Assembly: GCF_014204985.1 (NCBI RefSeq)
Contig: NZ_JACHMP010000001.1
Coordinates: 1,116,001-1,180,000 of the forward strand
DNA length: 64,000 nucleotides
Direction of reading: 5' to 3'
DNA from: Streptosporangium becharense
GTDB taxonomy: Bacteria > Actinomycetota > Actinomycetes > Streptosporangiales > Streptosporangiaceae
Below are positions 1 through 8,812 of the stretch, one piece after another. Below the pieces are notes generated by a model that saw only the letters and a program-made list of their open reading frames with translations, did not search any database and was not told the DNA's origin. The stretch's first letter is position 1, and the number at the start of each line of letters is the position of its first letter. Position numbers and translations under genes: made by a program.

Positions 1-951
1 CTCGCCCTTGGCGTGCTCACCCATGAGGTAGACGGCCGGGTACTTCATGGTGACCTTGGAACCGATGTTGCCGTCGATCCACTCCATGGTGGCGCCCTCG
101 TAGGCGACGGCGCGCTTGGTGACCAGGTTGTAGACGTTGTTCGACCAGTTCTGGATGGTCGTGTAACGACAGCGGGCGCCCTTCTTCACGACGATCTCCA
201 CGACCGCGCTGTGCAGCGAGTCGGAGGAGTAGATCGGCGCGGTGCAGCCCTCGACGTAGTGCACGTAGGAGTTCTCGTCGACGACGATGAGGGTCCGCTC
301 GAACTGGCCCATGTTCTCGGTGTTGATCCGGAAGTAGGCCTGCAGCGGGATCTCCACGGAGACGTTCGGCGGCACGTAGATGAAGCTGCCGCCGCTCCAC
401 ACGGCCGTGTTCAGGGCGGCGAACTTGTTGTCGCCGACCGGGATCACGGTCCCGAAGTACTCCTTGAAGATCTCCTCGTGCTCCTTGAGGGCGGTGTCGG
501 TGTCGACGAAGATGACACCCTTCTCCTCGAGGTCCTCACGGATCTTGTGGTAGACCACCTCGGACTCGTACTGGGCGGCGACACCGGCGATCAGGCGCTG
601 CTTCTCCGCCTCGGGGATGCCGAGCTTGTCGTAGGTGTTCTTGATGTCCTCGGGCAGTTCGTCCCAGGACGCGGCCTGCTTCTCGGTCGAGCGCACGAAG
701 TACTTGATGTTGTCGAAGTCGATGCCGCTGAGGTCGGAGCCCCAGGTGGGCAGGGGCTTCTTGTCGAACAGCCGCAGGCCCTTCAGGCGTAGGTCCAGCA
801 TCCACTCCGGCTCGTTCTTCAGCGCGGAGATATTGCGGACGACCTCCTCGGACAGGCCGCGGCGGGCCGTCGCCCCGGCGGTGTCCGAGTCGGCCCAGCC
901 GAACTTGTAATTCCCGAGGCCTTCCAGCTCCGGGCGGTCGGTGACAGTCAC
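1..951 (-). CDS. sufB: SufB, Fe-S cluster assembly scaffold subunit (partial, C-terminus outside window)
   Basis: SufB is the scaffold of the SufBCD complex, which builds Fe-S clusters in the cytosol. The 317 codons present read as typical SufB, starting [19 protein letters not shown] and running through a [10 protein letters not shown] segment and the beta-helix core. Roughly the last third of a ~470-residue protein, including the region of the catalytic Cys/Glu, lies beyond the left edge. The start is a GTG at 951-949, with an AAGGAG Shine-Dalgarno eight bases upstream. The GTG overlaps the TGA of the sufR-like gene (GTGA), so the two are probably translationally coupled. SufB leading a suf operon directly after SufR is the standard actinobacterial order. 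Confidence 0.96.
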   Translation of the reverse strand, partial: MTVTDRPELEGLGNYKFGWADSDTAGATARRGLSEEVVRNISALKNEPEWMLDLRLKGLRLFDKKPLPTWGSDLSGIDFDNIKYFVRSTEKQAASWDELPEDIKNTYDKLGIPEAEKQRLIAGVAAQYESEVVYHKIREDLEEKGVIFVDTDTALKEHEEIFKEYFGTVIPVGDNKFAALNTAVWSGGSFIYVPPNVSVEIPLQAYFRINTENMGQFERTLIVVDENSYVHYVEGCTAPIYSSDSLHSAVVEIVVKKGARCRYTTIQNWSNNVYNLVTKRAVAYEGATMEWIDGNIGSKVTMKYPAVYLMGEHAKGE

Positions 952-1757
952 CTTCCGGGCTCCTTGCTCGATGTGTCGATCGTTTCGTGGCTTGTGGAGG
1001 TTCGCGCCGGCCGAGAGGGCGGGGCGTCCGCGGGACGTTCCGCCGCGCCGGGTCCGGCCGACCGGTGGGGGCTTACGTGGGTGGTGCACACGCCGTCTCC
1101 GTGCGCGATGGTCGCGAGCCGCTGCACGGGGGTGCCGAGGATGCGCGCGAACGCCTCCGTCTCGGCCTCGCACAGCTGCGGGAACTCCGCGGCGACGTGC
1201 GCCACCGGGCAGTGATGCTGGCACAGCTGCTCGCCCCCGAGGCTGGCCTTGCTCGACGAGGCGGCGTAGCCGTCGGCGGACAGGGCCTCGGCGAGGACGC
1301 GCACTCGCTGGTCGGGGGGGACCTCGCTCATCCGTGGCTGCAGGCGGGCGACGAGGCCGGCCACCTGGGACCGGGCGAACTCCGCCACGGCCTGCTCGCC
1401 CACGCGGTCGGCCAGGAAGCGCAACGCGCTGCCCGCGAGGTCGTCGTAGGCGTGCTCGAAGGCGCTGCGACCGGCGTCGGTGATCGCGAACAGCTTGGCC
1501 GGCCGCCCGCGTCCCCGCTGGCCGCGCGGCCTGGCCGTGCGCGTCTCGGCCATCCCGTCGGCGAGCAGCGCGTCGAGATGGCGGCGGACGGCGGCCGGGG
1601 TGAGGCCGAGGCGCTCGCCGAGGGCCGCCGCGGTGACGGGCCCGTGCTCCAGGATGAGCCGGGCGACACGCGCGCGCGTGCTGCGCTCGGCGGAGACGCC
1701 GGCGGGCCGCACGGTGGCGGTCTCCTCGACTTCTCTCATCCCGGTCACGTTTTTCAC
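948..1757 (-). CDS. sufR: SufR-type Fe-S winged-helix transcriptional repressor
   Basis: This is the repressor of the suf operon and senses cluster or iron status through its own Fe-S cluster. Residues ~25-90 form an ArsR/DeoR-like winged helix ([14 protein letters not shown], then [10 protein letters not shown]). The C-terminal half carries the ligand-type cysteines C179, C183, C196 and C224, in the LCQHHCP and GVCTTHV contexts. At 269 residues it is of normal family length, with a disordered proline/serine-rich tail. The chosen GTG start gives MKNV; a GTG at 1748 and an ATG at 1739 are alternatives. A SufR-like operator overlaps this start, so autoregulation is likely. The gene ends inside the sufB start codon. 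Confidence 0.92.
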   Translation of the reverse strand: MKNVTGMREVEETATVRPAGVSAERSTRARVARLILEHGPVTAAALGERLGLTPAAVRRHLDALLADGMAETRTARPRGQRGRGRPAKLFAITDAGRSAFEHAYDDLAGSALRFLADRVGEQAVAEFARSQVAGLVARLQPRMSEVPPDQRVRVLAEALSADGYAASSSKASLGGEQLCQHHCPVAHVAAEFPQLCEAETEAFARILGTPVQRLATIAHGDGVCTTHVSPHRSAGPGAAERPADAPPSRPARTSTSHETIDTSSKEPGR

Positions 1758-1768
1758 AACATCAGTGT
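1754..1768 (-). promoter_or_regulatory. Candidate SufR operator
   Basis: On the minus strand this reads ACACT-GATGT-TGTGA. It fits the ACACT-N5-TGTGA motif I recall for mycobacterial SufR (a memory-based match, not a search). It overlaps the sufR start and follows a TAATTA -10-like box at 1773-1778, so bound SufR would sit at the transcription start. Confidence 0.6.
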
Positions 1769-1828
1769 GCCGTAATTACTTCCCCGCTGACAAACCTGGG
1801 TTCGGCCCCCGGCAATGGGATGCGTCAC

Positions 1829-1847
1829 GCAGGCAAGGCTTACCTAA
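1829..1847. promoter_or_regulatory. Candidate iron box (IdeR/DmdR operator)
   Basis: The 19-bp site GCAGGCAAGGCTTACCTAA matches the actinobacterial iron-box consensus TTAGGTTAGGCTCACCTAA at 14 of 19 positions. It lies about 70-90 bases upstream of the sufR start and covers the stop codon of the MFS gene. It could give iron-dependent control of suf in addition to SufR. Function is inferred. Confidence 0.45.
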
Positions 1848-3079
1848 GCTGGGACGACGTCCTTCTGTGATCTCCGCAGACCGGTGAAGGCGGCGAGCGA
1901 GACGAGGGTGAACGCGGCCAGGACGACGGCCATCGGCAGCGCCGACTCCCCGCTTCCGAGGCCGACCAGCGGGGCGGCGAACGCGCCGAGCGCGAACTGC
2001 AGCACGCCGCTCAACGCCGAGGCGCTCCCGGCGATCTGCTGGGGCTGGCCGGCCAGGGCGAGCGCGCCGGCGCCGGGCAGGACGAACCCCGCCCCGCACA
2101 TCATCACGAACAGCCCGGCGACCAGCACGGCCAGGTGGAGGTGAAGGGCCGCGGTGACCAGCAGCGCGGCGGCCCCGGCCAGCTGGACGAACAGGCCGGC
2201 GAGGATCAACCGCCCGGGATCGGCCCACCGGCCCGCCATCCGCCCGCCGACCTGCGCGGTGGCGGTCAACCCCAGCGCGTTGAGCGCGAAGACCAGGGAG
2301 AACGTCTGCGGCGACACCCCGTAGACCTCCTGGAGCACGAACGGCGAACCGGAGATGTAGGCGAACATGGCCGCGAAGCCGAATCCGCCGGCCAGCGCGC
2401 TCGCCATGAACGACCGGTCGCGCATCAGGTGCCAGAAGGTGACGAGGGTGTGCCCGAGCCCGCCGCTCTTGCGCCGGCCGGCCGGGAGGGTCTCGCGCAC
2501 CCCGAACAGCGCGGCGGCCAGCAGCAGGAGCCCGGCGACGCTCAGCGCGACGAAGACGCCCCGCCAGGAGGTGTGGTTGAGCAGTTGCGCACCCATGATC
2601 GGGGCCAGGATCGGGGCCAGGCCGGTGACGAGCATGAGGGTGGCGAAGATCCGGGCGATCTCGGCCCCCTCGTACAGGTCGCGGACGACCGCGCGGACGA
2701 TCACCAGCGCGGCGCCGCCCGCGACGCCTTGGAGCAGGCGGAAGCCGACCAGCCCGTACACCGAGGGCGAGAAGGCGCACAGCAGCGAGGCGGCGGCGTA
2801 GGCGGCGATGCCGATCAGCAGCGGCCCCCGCCGGCCGCGCACGTCGCTGAGCGGGCCCGCGACGATCTGCCCGGCCGAGATCCCGATGAGGCAGGCGGTG
2901 AGGCTGAGCTGCACCTGGGCCGCCCCGGCGCCCATCTCCGCGGCGATGGCCGGGAGCGCGGGCAGATACATGTCGATCGAGAGGGGACCGATCGCCGACA
3001 GGGAACCCAGGATGATCAGTAGCAGTCTCGTGCGCCGGACGGCCGGCACCGTCTCCGTTTCGACGACGGCGGCGGTCAT
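1844..3079 (-). CDS. Bcr/CflA-family MFS multidrug efflux transporter
   Basis: A 12-helix major facilitator of the Bcr/CflA drug:H+ antiporter group, acting in the plasma membrane. At 411 residues it has typical length. The first helix carries the family signature DMYLPALPAIA, followed by GPLSDVRGRR in the loop between helices 2 and 3. Helices alternate through to the C-terminus, with a central hydrophilic loop (ETLPAGRRKSGG). The ATG at 3079 has a GAGGACAGGG stretch just upstream; an in-frame ATG further out (3154) would add 25 residues unlike the family. It is transcribed alone towards sufR. The real substrate cannot be read from sequence; sulfonamide, bicyclomycin or chloramphenicol-like drugs are family precedents. 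Confidence 0.9.
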   Translation of the reverse strand: MTAAVVETETVPAVRRTRLLLIILGSLSAIGPLSIDMYLPALPAIAAEMGAGAAQVQLSLTACLIGISAGQIVAGPLSDVRGRRGPLLIGIAAYAAASLLCAFSPSVYGLVGFRLLQGVAGGAALVIVRAVVRDLYEGAEIARIFATLMLVTGLAPILAPIMGAQLLNHTSWRGVFVALSVAGLLLLAAALFGVRETLPAGRRKSGGLGHTLVTFWHLMRDRSFMASALAGGFGFAAMFAYISGSPFVLQEVYGVSPQTFSLVFALNALGLTATAQVGGRMAGRWADPGRLILAGLFVQLAGAAALLVTAALHLHLAVLVAGLFVMMCGAGFVLPGAGALALAGQPQQIAGSASALSGVLQFALGAFAAPLVGLGSGESALPMAVVLAAFTLVSLAAFTGLRRSQKDVVPA

Positions 3080-3159
3080 TTCCCTGTCCTCTTTTCCCTC
3101 GCAGGCCACAGTGGGCCCGGACGGGCCAGAGGGTTCCAACCACCATTGGGTCACCCCGA

Positions 3160-3175
3160 TTCCTCGATATAGGAA
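3160..3175. promoter_or_regulatory. Inverted repeat in the MFS/ABC divergent region
   Basis: TTCCT-cgatat-AGGAA is a perfect 5-bp inverted repeat in an AT-rich patch between the divergent MFS and ABC genes. It lies about 80 bases upstream of the MFS start and is a plausible regulator site or promoter element for the efflux gene. Confidence 0.3.
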
Positions 3176-3290
3176 AATTCCTTAAAAAGCTGGTAGGACG
3201 ATGACCTGGCCGGACAGGCGGGAGGTGCGGCGGCCCCCGGGACGCCGGTCCGGGACGGCCGCCCGGCGCCGCGGGCGCCCGGTCCGCGAA

Positions 3291-3318
3291 CGTGACCGGC
3301 ATGCGCAGTCCCTAGACT
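3291..3318 (+). promoter_or_regulatory. Promoter of the ABC exporter, probably leaderless
   Basis: A CGTGAC -35-like hexamer (3291-3296) is followed after 16 bases by a TAGACT -10 (3313-3318). The ATG of the ATPase gene begins 7 bases after the -10, where transcription should start, and no Shine-Dalgarno is present. This fits a leaderless mRNA. Confidence 0.5.
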
Positions 3319-3325
3319 CGTGGCC

Positions 3326-4234
3326 ATGGAATCCCCAGCCGTCGAGATCGTCGATCTGGTCAAGAGGTACGGCAGAACGACCGCGGTCGACGGCCTGACC
3401 CTCAGCGCCGCCCACGGCGCGGTGACCGCGATCCTCGGTCCCAACGGCGCGGGCAAGACCTCCACCGTGGAGATCTGCGAGGGGTTCCGGCGGGCCGACG
3501 CCGGCACGGTGAAGGTGCTCGGGCTCGACCCGTCCCGGCCGGAGCTGCGGGCCAGGGTCGGGGTGATGCTCCAGGCGGGCGGCGTGCCCCCGGCCACCCG
3601 CTGCGGCCAGTGGCTGCGCCTGATGGCCCGCTTCCATGCCCACCCGCTCGACCCGGTGGCGCTCCTGGAGCGGCTGGGGCTGACCGAGCACGCCCGCACG
3701 CCGTACCGGAGGCTGTCGGGCGGCCAGCAGCAGCGCGTGTCACTGGCCGCGGCCGTCGTCGGCCGCCCCGAGCTGGTCTTCCTCGACGAGCCGACCGCGG
3801 GCCTCGACCCGCAGGCCAGGCACGCCTGCTGGGAGCTGGTGGGCGACCTGCGCGCGAGCGGCGTGTCGGTGGTGCTCACCACCCACCACATGGACGAGGC
3901 GGAGAAGCTCTCCGACCACATCGTGATCATCGATCACGGCCGGGTGGTGGCGCAGGGCACCCCGGCCTCGCTCACCGGGGCCGAGCGGCAGCTGCGCTTC
4001 CGGGCCCGGCCGGGGTTGTCCCTGGACGAGCTGCTGGCCGCGTTGCCCACCGGCAGCACCGCCAAGGAGTCGCCGGCGGGGCACTACATCATCGAGGGCC
4101 AGGTCGGGCCCGCCCTGCTGGCCACGGTGACGGCCTGGTGCGCGGCCGAGGGCGTCACGGCCGACGATCTCAGCATCGAGCGGCGCACCCTGGAGGACGT
4201 CTTCCTGGAGCTGACCGGACGTGAGCTGCGATGA
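3326..4234 (+). CDS. ABC exporter ATP-binding subunit (DrrA/CcmA-like)
   Basis: Nucleotide-binding subunit of an ABC-2 type exporter, coupling ATP hydrolysis to the permease encoded next. In the 302-residue product the Walker A (GPNGAGKT) is near residue 40, the signature LSGGQQQR near 130, Walker B plus LVFLDEP near 150, and the switch histidine in TTHHMDEA. The C-terminal ~80 residues form the substrate-type domain common to DrrA-like ATPases. The ATG at 3326 is preferred because a TAGACT -10 box lies 7 bases upstream; a GTG at 3320 would add two residues. The neighbouring order (suf genes before, COX15 after) is typical of actinobacteria, where this pair is sometimes linked to respiratory or heme functions. 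Substrate unknown. Confidence 0.93.
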   Translation: MESPAVEIVDLVKRYGRTTAVDGLTLSAAHGAVTAILGPNGAGKTSTVEICEGFRRADAGTVKVLGLDPSRPELRARVGVMLQAGGVPPATRCGQWLRLMARFHAHPLDPVALLERLGLTEHARTPYRRLSGGQQQRVSLAAAVVGRPELVFLDEPTAGLDPQARHACWELVGDLRASGVSVVLTTHHMDEAEKLSDHIVIIDHGRVVAQGTPASLTGAERQLRFRARPGLSLDELLAALPTGSTAKESPAGHYIIEGQVGPALLATVTAWCAAEGVTADDLSIERRTLEDVFLELTGRELR

Positions 4235-4349
4235 CGTCCCCGGTTTCCGCGCCGCCCCCCGCCCGGCCGTCCCTTCGCCGGCCGCCCGCCACCCCGTCAC
4301 GGCCCGCCGCCCGCCGGGCGGGGCCAGAGCCAGACCGCAGGAGCGCGAG

Positions 4350-5117
4350 TTGACCACGCTGGACCTCACCCCGGCCCCGGGAGCCGCGCCGCTGGGCCGG
4401 ATGGTCGCGGCCCAGACGGGCGCGGAGATCCAGGCGATCCTCCGCAACGGCGAGCAGCTCCTGCTCACGATGATCATTCCGGTGCTGCTGCTCGTCGGTT
4501 TCTCGGCCGCTCCGCTGGTCGACGTCGGCACGGCCTCCCGGGTCGGCTTCACCACCCCGGGCGTGCTCGCGCTGGCGGTGATGTCCACGGCCTTCACCGG
4601 GCAGGCCATCGCGACCGGCTTCGAACGCCGCTACGGCGTGCTCAAGCGCCTGGGCGCGAGCCCGCTGTCCCGGACCGGGCTGATGCTGGCCAAGACGCTG
4701 GCGGTGGTCGCCGTCGAGGTCGTCCAGGTGGCGGTGATCTCCGCGGTGGCGGTCGCCCTGGGCTGGCGTCCGCAGGGTTCGCCGCTCGCCGCGCTGCTCC
4801 TGATCGTGCTCGGCACCGCCGCGTTCAGCGGGCTGGGCCTGCTGATGGCGGGCACCCTGCGCGCCGAGGCCACGCTGGCCGCGGCCAACCTGGTCTACCT
4901 GGTCCTGCTCGGCTGCGGCGGGGTGATCTTCCCGCTGTCGAAGTTCCCCGATTCCGTGCAGCCGGCGCTGGAGCTGCTGCCGATCTCGGCGCTCGCCGGC
5001 GGGCTGCGTTCGGTGCTGTCCGACGGGGCCGGGCTGCCGGTGGCCGCCGCGGCGGTCCTGGCGTTCTGGGCGGCGGTGTCGCTCTTGCTGACCTCCCGCA
5101 CCTTCCGCTGGGAGTGA
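4350..5117 (+). CDS. ABC-2 type exporter permease
   Basis: Six-helix permease partner of the ATPase immediately upstream. The TTG start at 4350 gives 255 residues beginning LTTLDLTPAPGAAPLGRM, with a CAGGAG Shine-Dalgarno about eight bases before. A GTG at 4221 would overlap the ATPase stop but add a 43-residue proline/arginine-rich leader not expected in this family. The cytosolic N-terminus (AAQTGAEIQAILRNGEQ) is followed by helices starting at LLLTMIIPVLLL, and the loop EXRYGVLKRLGASPL is characteristic of ABC-2 permeases. It forms a two-gene operon with the ATPase. Confidence 0.88.
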   Translation: MTTLDLTPAPGAAPLGRMVAAQTGAEIQAILRNGEQLLLTMIIPVLLLVGFSAAPLVDVGTASRVGFTTPGVLALAVMSTAFTGQAIATGFERRYGVLKRLGASPLSRTGLMLAKTLAVVAVEVVQVAVISAVAVALGWRPQGSPLAALLLIVLGTAAFSGLGLLMAGTLRAEATLAAANLVYLVLLGCGGVIFPLSKFPDSVQPALELLPISALAGGLRSVLSDGAGLPVAAAAVLAFWAAVSLLLTSRTFRWE

Positions 5118-5154
5118 CCGGGACACCGCAGGGCCGGATTTCTGCTAGGAACAA

Positions 5155-5184
5155 TTACCGATAACGGTCGGCAAGATCTAGCAT
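5155..5184 (+). promoter_or_regulatory. Promoter of the membrane glycosyltransferase-like gene
   Basis: TTACCG (5155-5160), an 18-base spacer and TAGCAT (5179-5184). The GTG start at 5192 lies 7 bases beyond the -10 with no Shine-Dalgarno, so the transcript is probably leaderless. Confidence 0.5.
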
Positions 5185-5191
5185 CCCCCGG

Positions 5192-6634
5192 GTGATCATT
5201 ACCGGAACTCGATCTTCCTATCGTCCGGCGACACGACAATCGGGGCGAATCTGGCCGATTCTGGCCATGGGTATCACCGCTGCGCTCGTCGCCGTCACCG
5301 GTTCGTCGGCGGTCTCCCACTCATCCGACGAGTTGGCCACCCTCAGTGCGGCCCGCCGCGGCCTGGGCGGGCTCTGGGAGCTGGCCCAGCACATCGATGG
5401 ACACTTCCTGCCCTACTACGGGTTTATCCACATATGGCTGGAATTCGGACAGGCCGAATGGTGGATGCGGCTGCCCTCGGTGCTCGCCACCGGTGCCGCC
5501 GCGGCGCTGGTCGCCGACCTGGGGCGACGCCTGGGCTCGCTTCCGGCGGGGCTGGTCGCCTCCGCCGTCTACACCCTGCTGCCGTCGGTCTCCTACCACG
5601 GGCAGAACGCCCGCCCCTACGCGTTCGCCGCCGCCGCGGCGGTGCTGGCCACCTGGGCGCTGTACCGGGCGATCGAGGAGCCGGGGCGGCGCGCGGGCTG
5701 GTGGGGGTACGCGGCGGCCGTCGCCGTGCTCGGCTGCACGCAGGTGTTCGCCTTGCTCGTACTGGCCGCCCACCTGTTCGCGGTGGCGCTGTACGGCCGG
5801 GGCGTGCTGCTGCGGATGATGGCGGGCATGGCGGTGGGATGCGTCCCCGGCGCGGTGTGGGCCGTGGTCGGCTTCGCCGAGCGGCACGCGATCAGCTGGA
5901 TCCAGCTGCCCGGACCGGACGTCTTCCTGTCGCTGCCCAAGATGGTCGGGGGCACCGCCCTGGCGGGGTGCGTCGTGGCGGCCCTCGCCGCCGCCGGCCC
6001 GTTCCTGCGCAGGCGGCACGACATCGACCGGCTCTGGATCGCGCTGCTGACCGGCTGGGCCCTCCTGCCGCCGCTGCTGCTGTTCACCCTCTCCCACCTG
6101 GTCTCCCCGGTGTACGTCGACCGCTACCTGTTCGCGACGGTGCCCGCGTACGCGCTGCTGGCCGGGCTCACGCTCACCGCGGTGCCCCGCGTGGTCACCG
6201 GGCTCGCCCTGGCCGGCGTGCTGGCCGCGGGGATCCCCGGGCAGCTGGACGTCCGGCGGGAGGACGGGCACCACGAGAACTTCCCCCGGGCGGTGCGGAT
6301 CATCACGGACGGAGCCGAGCCCGGCGACGCGATCGTCTACGGGCGGTCCTCGCTGCGCGAGGGCTTCCTCTACTACGGGGGCGGCGGGCTGCCGGACGAC
6401 GTGCTGCGCACGGGCACCGCTCCCCTGCCGGACTCCTTCGGGTACCCGGAGCGGGACGACATCGCCGCCGCCCTGGCCGACCGCGAGCGGGTCTGGGTGA
6501 TCTGGCGCGGCGGCCCGGAGGCGGCCTCGCGGGTCGAGCGGGTCGGCGAGCTGACCGGGGAGGGGTTCACCCGCGTCAAGGGGTGGCGGGTGGGCCGGGT
6601 GCCCGGGATGACCGTGGCGCTCTACACCCGGTAG
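5192..6634 (+). CDS. Polytopic membrane protein, GT39/ArnT-like glycosyltransferase family
   Basis: A 480-residue protein with about ten hydrophobic helices, followed by a soluble C-terminal domain of ~120 residues. The region after helix 1 (SSDELATLSAARRGLGGLWELAQHIDGH) resembles the first periplasmic loop of GT-C glycosyltransferases, which hold a catalytic acid there; here DE in SSDELAT is the candidate. LPSVSYHGQNARPYAF and PVYVDRYLFATVPAYALLAG also match the mannosyltransferase-like group of actinobacterial membrane proteins. Such enzymes use polyprenyl-phosphate sugars at the outer membrane face. It is a single gene with its own promoter. Donor and acceptor are unknown. Confidence 0.75.
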   Translation: MIITGTRSSYRPATRQSGRIWPILAMGITAALVAVTGSSAVSHSSDELATLSAARRGLGGLWELAQHIDGHFLPYYGFIHIWLEFGQAEWWMRLPSVLATGAAAALVADLGRRLGSLPAGLVASAVYTLLPSVSYHGQNARPYAFAAAAAVLATWALYRAIEEPGRRAGWWGYAAAVAVLGCTQVFALLVLAAHLFAVALYGRGVLLRMMAGMAVGCVPGAVWAVVGFAERHAISWIQLPGPDVFLSLPKMVGGTALAGCVVAALAAAGPFLRRRHDIDRLWIALLTGWALLPPLLLFTLSHLVSPVYVDRYLFATVPAYALLAGLTLTAVPRVVTGLALAGVLAAGIPGQLDVRREDGHHENFPRAVRIITDGAEPGDAIVYGRSSLREGFLYYGGGGLPDDVLRTGTAPLPDSFGYPERDDIAAALADRERVWVIWRGGPEAASRVERVGELTGEGFTRVKGWRVGRVPGMTVALYTR

Positions 6635-6734
6635 GCCCACCTGTTCCGTCCGTCCCGACCTCGGGGACCCGTCCGCCGCCGGCGCCGTCTCGCATGGCGG
6701 ACGCCGTCCGGAAACGACGGCCCGGGCCGGTAAG

Positions 6735-6762
6735 GTGCCAACTATTCGGTTACACCTGGCAC
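6735..6762. promoter_or_regulatory. Inverted repeat upstream of the RhtA-like exporter
   Basis: GTGCCA (6735-6740) and TGGCAC (6757-6762) are perfect 6-bp arms separated by 16 bases. They overlap a TAAGGT -10-like box (6731-6736) and end against the AAGGAG ribosome site. It could be an operator or a 5' leader hairpin. Confidence 0.3.
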
Positions 6763-6772
6763 AAGGAGAATC

Positions 6773-7690
6773 GTGACCGCCGAGGCCCTGCACGGTCCGG
6801 CCGAGCCGTACAAGCCCGGGCTGCCCCGCCCCGGGGCGCTGCTGCGGGCGGCCTCCGACGCGATCCCGCCGTCCGGGCTGGTCCTGCTGGCCATCCTGTC
6901 GGTCCAGGTGGGCGCCGGGTTCGCCAAGGACCTGTTCGCCCAGCTGCCGCCGAGCGCGGTGGTGTTCCTGCGGATCGCGATGGGTGCACTGATCATGGGT
7001 GCGATCGCCCGGCCCCGGCTGAGGGGGCTGACCCGGGCCGACCTCGGGGCGGGCCTGGCGTTCGGCGCGACGCTGGGCCTGATGAACCTGTCGTTCTACG
7101 AGGCCCTGGCCCGGCTGCCCATGGGCGTCGCGGTGGCGATCGAGTTCCTCGGCCCGCTGGGGGTCGCGGTGGCCGCATCGCGACGCCGGCTGGACCTGCT
7201 CTGGGTCGTGCTGGCCGCCTCCGGCGTGGTGCTGCTCGCCCCGTGGGGCACGACGGCCTCGGGGATCAGCTGGGCCGGGATCGGGTTCGCACTGGTCGCG
7301 GCTGCCTGCTGGGCGGGCTACATCGTGCTGTCGGCCGCCGTGGGCCGGCGCTTCCCCGGCACGACGGGCCTGTCCTTCGCAATGATCGTCTCGATGCTGC
7401 TGGTCGCCCCGGTGGGCATCGGCACGGGCGGCGCCGACCTGCTCCAGCCGGAGCTGCTGCTCATCGGGCTCGGGGTGGGCCTGCTGTCGTCGGTCATCCC
7501 CTACTCGATCGAGCTGGAGGCGCTGCGCAGGATGCCCAAGCGGGTCTTCGGCATCCTGATGAGCCTGGAGCCCGCGGTGGCCGCGATGGTCGGCCTGCTG
7601 GTGCTGGGCGAGGTGCTCGGCGTGCGCGAGTGGGCGGCCATCGGCTGCGTGGTGGCCGCCAGCGTCGGCGCCACCCGCGGCGGCGGCTGA
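6773..7690 (+). CDS. EamA/RhtA-type amino-acid or drug/metabolite exporter
   Basis: A ten-helix DMT-superfamily transporter of 305 residues with two EamA repeats. The second repeat carries the RhtA hallmark SSVIPYSIELEALRRMP followed by FGILMSLEPAVAA, the threonine/homoserine exporter subgroup. Start GTG at 6773 with AAGGAG four bases upstream. It lies at the edge of the hydroxyproline island but on the opposite strand and converging with the regulator. A role in exporting excess amino acids or analogues is possible, but nothing in the sequence ties it to hydroxyproline. Confidence 0.88.
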   Translation: MTAEALHGPAEPYKPGLPRPGALLRAASDAIPPSGLVLLAILSVQVGAGFAKDLFAQLPPSAVVFLRIAMGALIMGAIARPRLRGLTRADLGAGLAFGATLGLMNLSFYEALARLPMGVAVAIEFLGPLGVAVAASRRRLDLLWVVLAASGVVLLAPWGTTASGISWAGIGFALVAAACWAGYIVLSAAVGRRFPGTTGLSFAMIVSMLLVAPVGIGTGGADLLQPELLLIGLGVGLLSSVIPYSIELEALRRMPKRVFGILMSLEPAVAAMVGLLVLGEVLGVREWAAIGCVVAASVGATRGGG

Positions 7691-7741
7691 ACCCGGGCCC
7701 GCAGGTCACGGTCCTTCCCCCGCAGGGGCCGCCGGGGAACC

Positions 7742-7816
7742 GGGAACCGGAGGCGCCGCCGGGCAACCGGCAGTCCTCCCAGAGGCGCCGCCGGGCAACC
7801 GGGAACCGGAGGCGCC
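7742..7816. repeat. Short GC-rich direct repeats in a convergent intergenic region
   Basis: AGGCGCCGCCGGGCAACCGG occurs at 7751-7770 and 7783-7802, and GGGAACCGGAGGCGCC at 7742-7757 and 7801-7816. They fill the gap between the convergent RhtA-like and regulator genes and contain the self-complementary GGCGCC, so they may act as a bidirectional terminator. Confidence 0.5.
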
Positions 7817-7839
7817 GGTCGTCCGCGGCCGGTCGGACG

Positions 7840-8523
7840 TCAGTCTTCCGGCTTGCTGGCCCAGATGCCCCTGACGTGCCGGATGTGCTCGCGCATCAGC
7901 CGCTCGGCGCCGCCGGAGTCGCCCGCCGAGAGCAGGGTGAGCAGGGTGAGGTGCTCACGGGCGGAGTCGGTGAGACCGCCGCTGCGGTGCAGGGCCGACA
8001 GGCCGTACAGCCGGGCCCGGTTGCGCAGGTCGCGCACCACCTCCACCAGGTGCGCGTTGCCGCCCAGCGACAGGAGCTCCAGGTGGAAACGGATGTCGGC
8101 GTCCACGTAGGCGAGCAGGTCGCCGTGCTCGGCCGCGTCGACGATCTGCTGGGCCAGCGGGCGGAGCTCCTCGAAGCTGGAGGCGCGGGCGGGGTCGGCG
8201 AGTTGCGCGACCGTGGGCACCTCGATGAGCCTGCGGATCTCGGTCAGCTCGTCCAGGTCGCGTTCGGACAGCTCGGTGACCCGGAAGCCCTTGTTGCGCA
8301 CCGCCTCGACGAGCCCTTCCTTGGCCAGGTCGAGCATCGCCTCGCGCACGGGCGTGGCCGACACGCCGAACTGGGCGGCGAGCACCGGGGCGGAGTACAC
8401 CATGCCGGGCCGCATCTCGCCGGTGATCAGGGCCGCCCGCAGCGCGTGGGCCACCTGCTCCCGCAGGCTCTGCCTCTCGCCCACGGCCGGCAGGTCGAGC
8501 CGGTCGTCCGCCGTAGGAGCCAT
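7840..8523 (-). CDS. FadR-subfamily GntR regulator, probable hydroxyproline-pathway repressor
   Basis: A 227-residue GntR-family regulator. Residues ~15-80 are the winged helix (LREQVAHALRAALITGEMRPG, then FGVSATPVREAMLDLAKEGLV). The rest is an all-helical FCD ligand domain with the metal-binding type residues in DADIRFHLELL and REHIRHVRG. The ATG at 8523 follows GAGAGG; an ATG five codons upstream is possible. It is the last gene of a minus-strand island of transport and hydroxyproline catabolic genes, after a 289-base gap from livF. It most likely senses a pathway metabolite and binds the shared sites at 13627-13637 and 20236-20246. That role is inferred from position and from operator type. 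Confidence 0.88.
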   Translation of the reverse strand: MAPTADDRLDLPAVGERQSLREQVAHALRAALITGEMRPGMVYSAPVLAAQFGVSATPVREAMLDLAKEGLVEAVRNKGFRVTELSERDLDELTEIRRLIEVPTVAQLADPARASSFEELRPLAQQIVDAAEHGDLLAYVDADIRFHLELLSLGGNAHLVEVVRDLRNRARLYGLSALHRSGGLTDSAREHLTLLTLLSAGDSGGAERLMREHIRHVRGIWASKPED

Positions 8524-8812
8524 ACCAGCGCCTCTCATGTTCGTATCGCTCGCGTCCACGCCTCGTAGGCGGCGCCCGCCACCACCAGGCCTCCCATGCC
8601 ATGCCCACGCTCTCGAACACCCGGGGACCGGGGCCGGGGGACGCCGGAGGACACGGCGCCGGTGACCGGTTCCCGGAGGTTCCCCGCGAGATGACCAGTG
8701 GTGATCGTACCGTTCGCCGGGGGGAGCGGCGGGTCTCCCGCCTCGACGGCGCCGCCGACGCCGCCGGGGCCCGCCGCACGGCGGGCCCCGGCCGTCGTTC
8801 CGTCCGTCCGGG
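8524..8812. other. Intergenic gap between livF and the GntR gene
   Basis: 289 bases without a credible gene. It should hold the regulator's own promoter, since the gap is large compared with the overlapping genes upstream. I see no clear -35/-10 pair and no copy of the 11-bp motif found before the two catabolic/transport units. Confidence 0.4.

Noticed and set aside
5434-8568. A 1044-codon open frame on the plus strand
   Set aside because: It runs across three unrelated genes in another frame with an Arg/Gly/Ala-rich composition; it is a shadow of high GC content.
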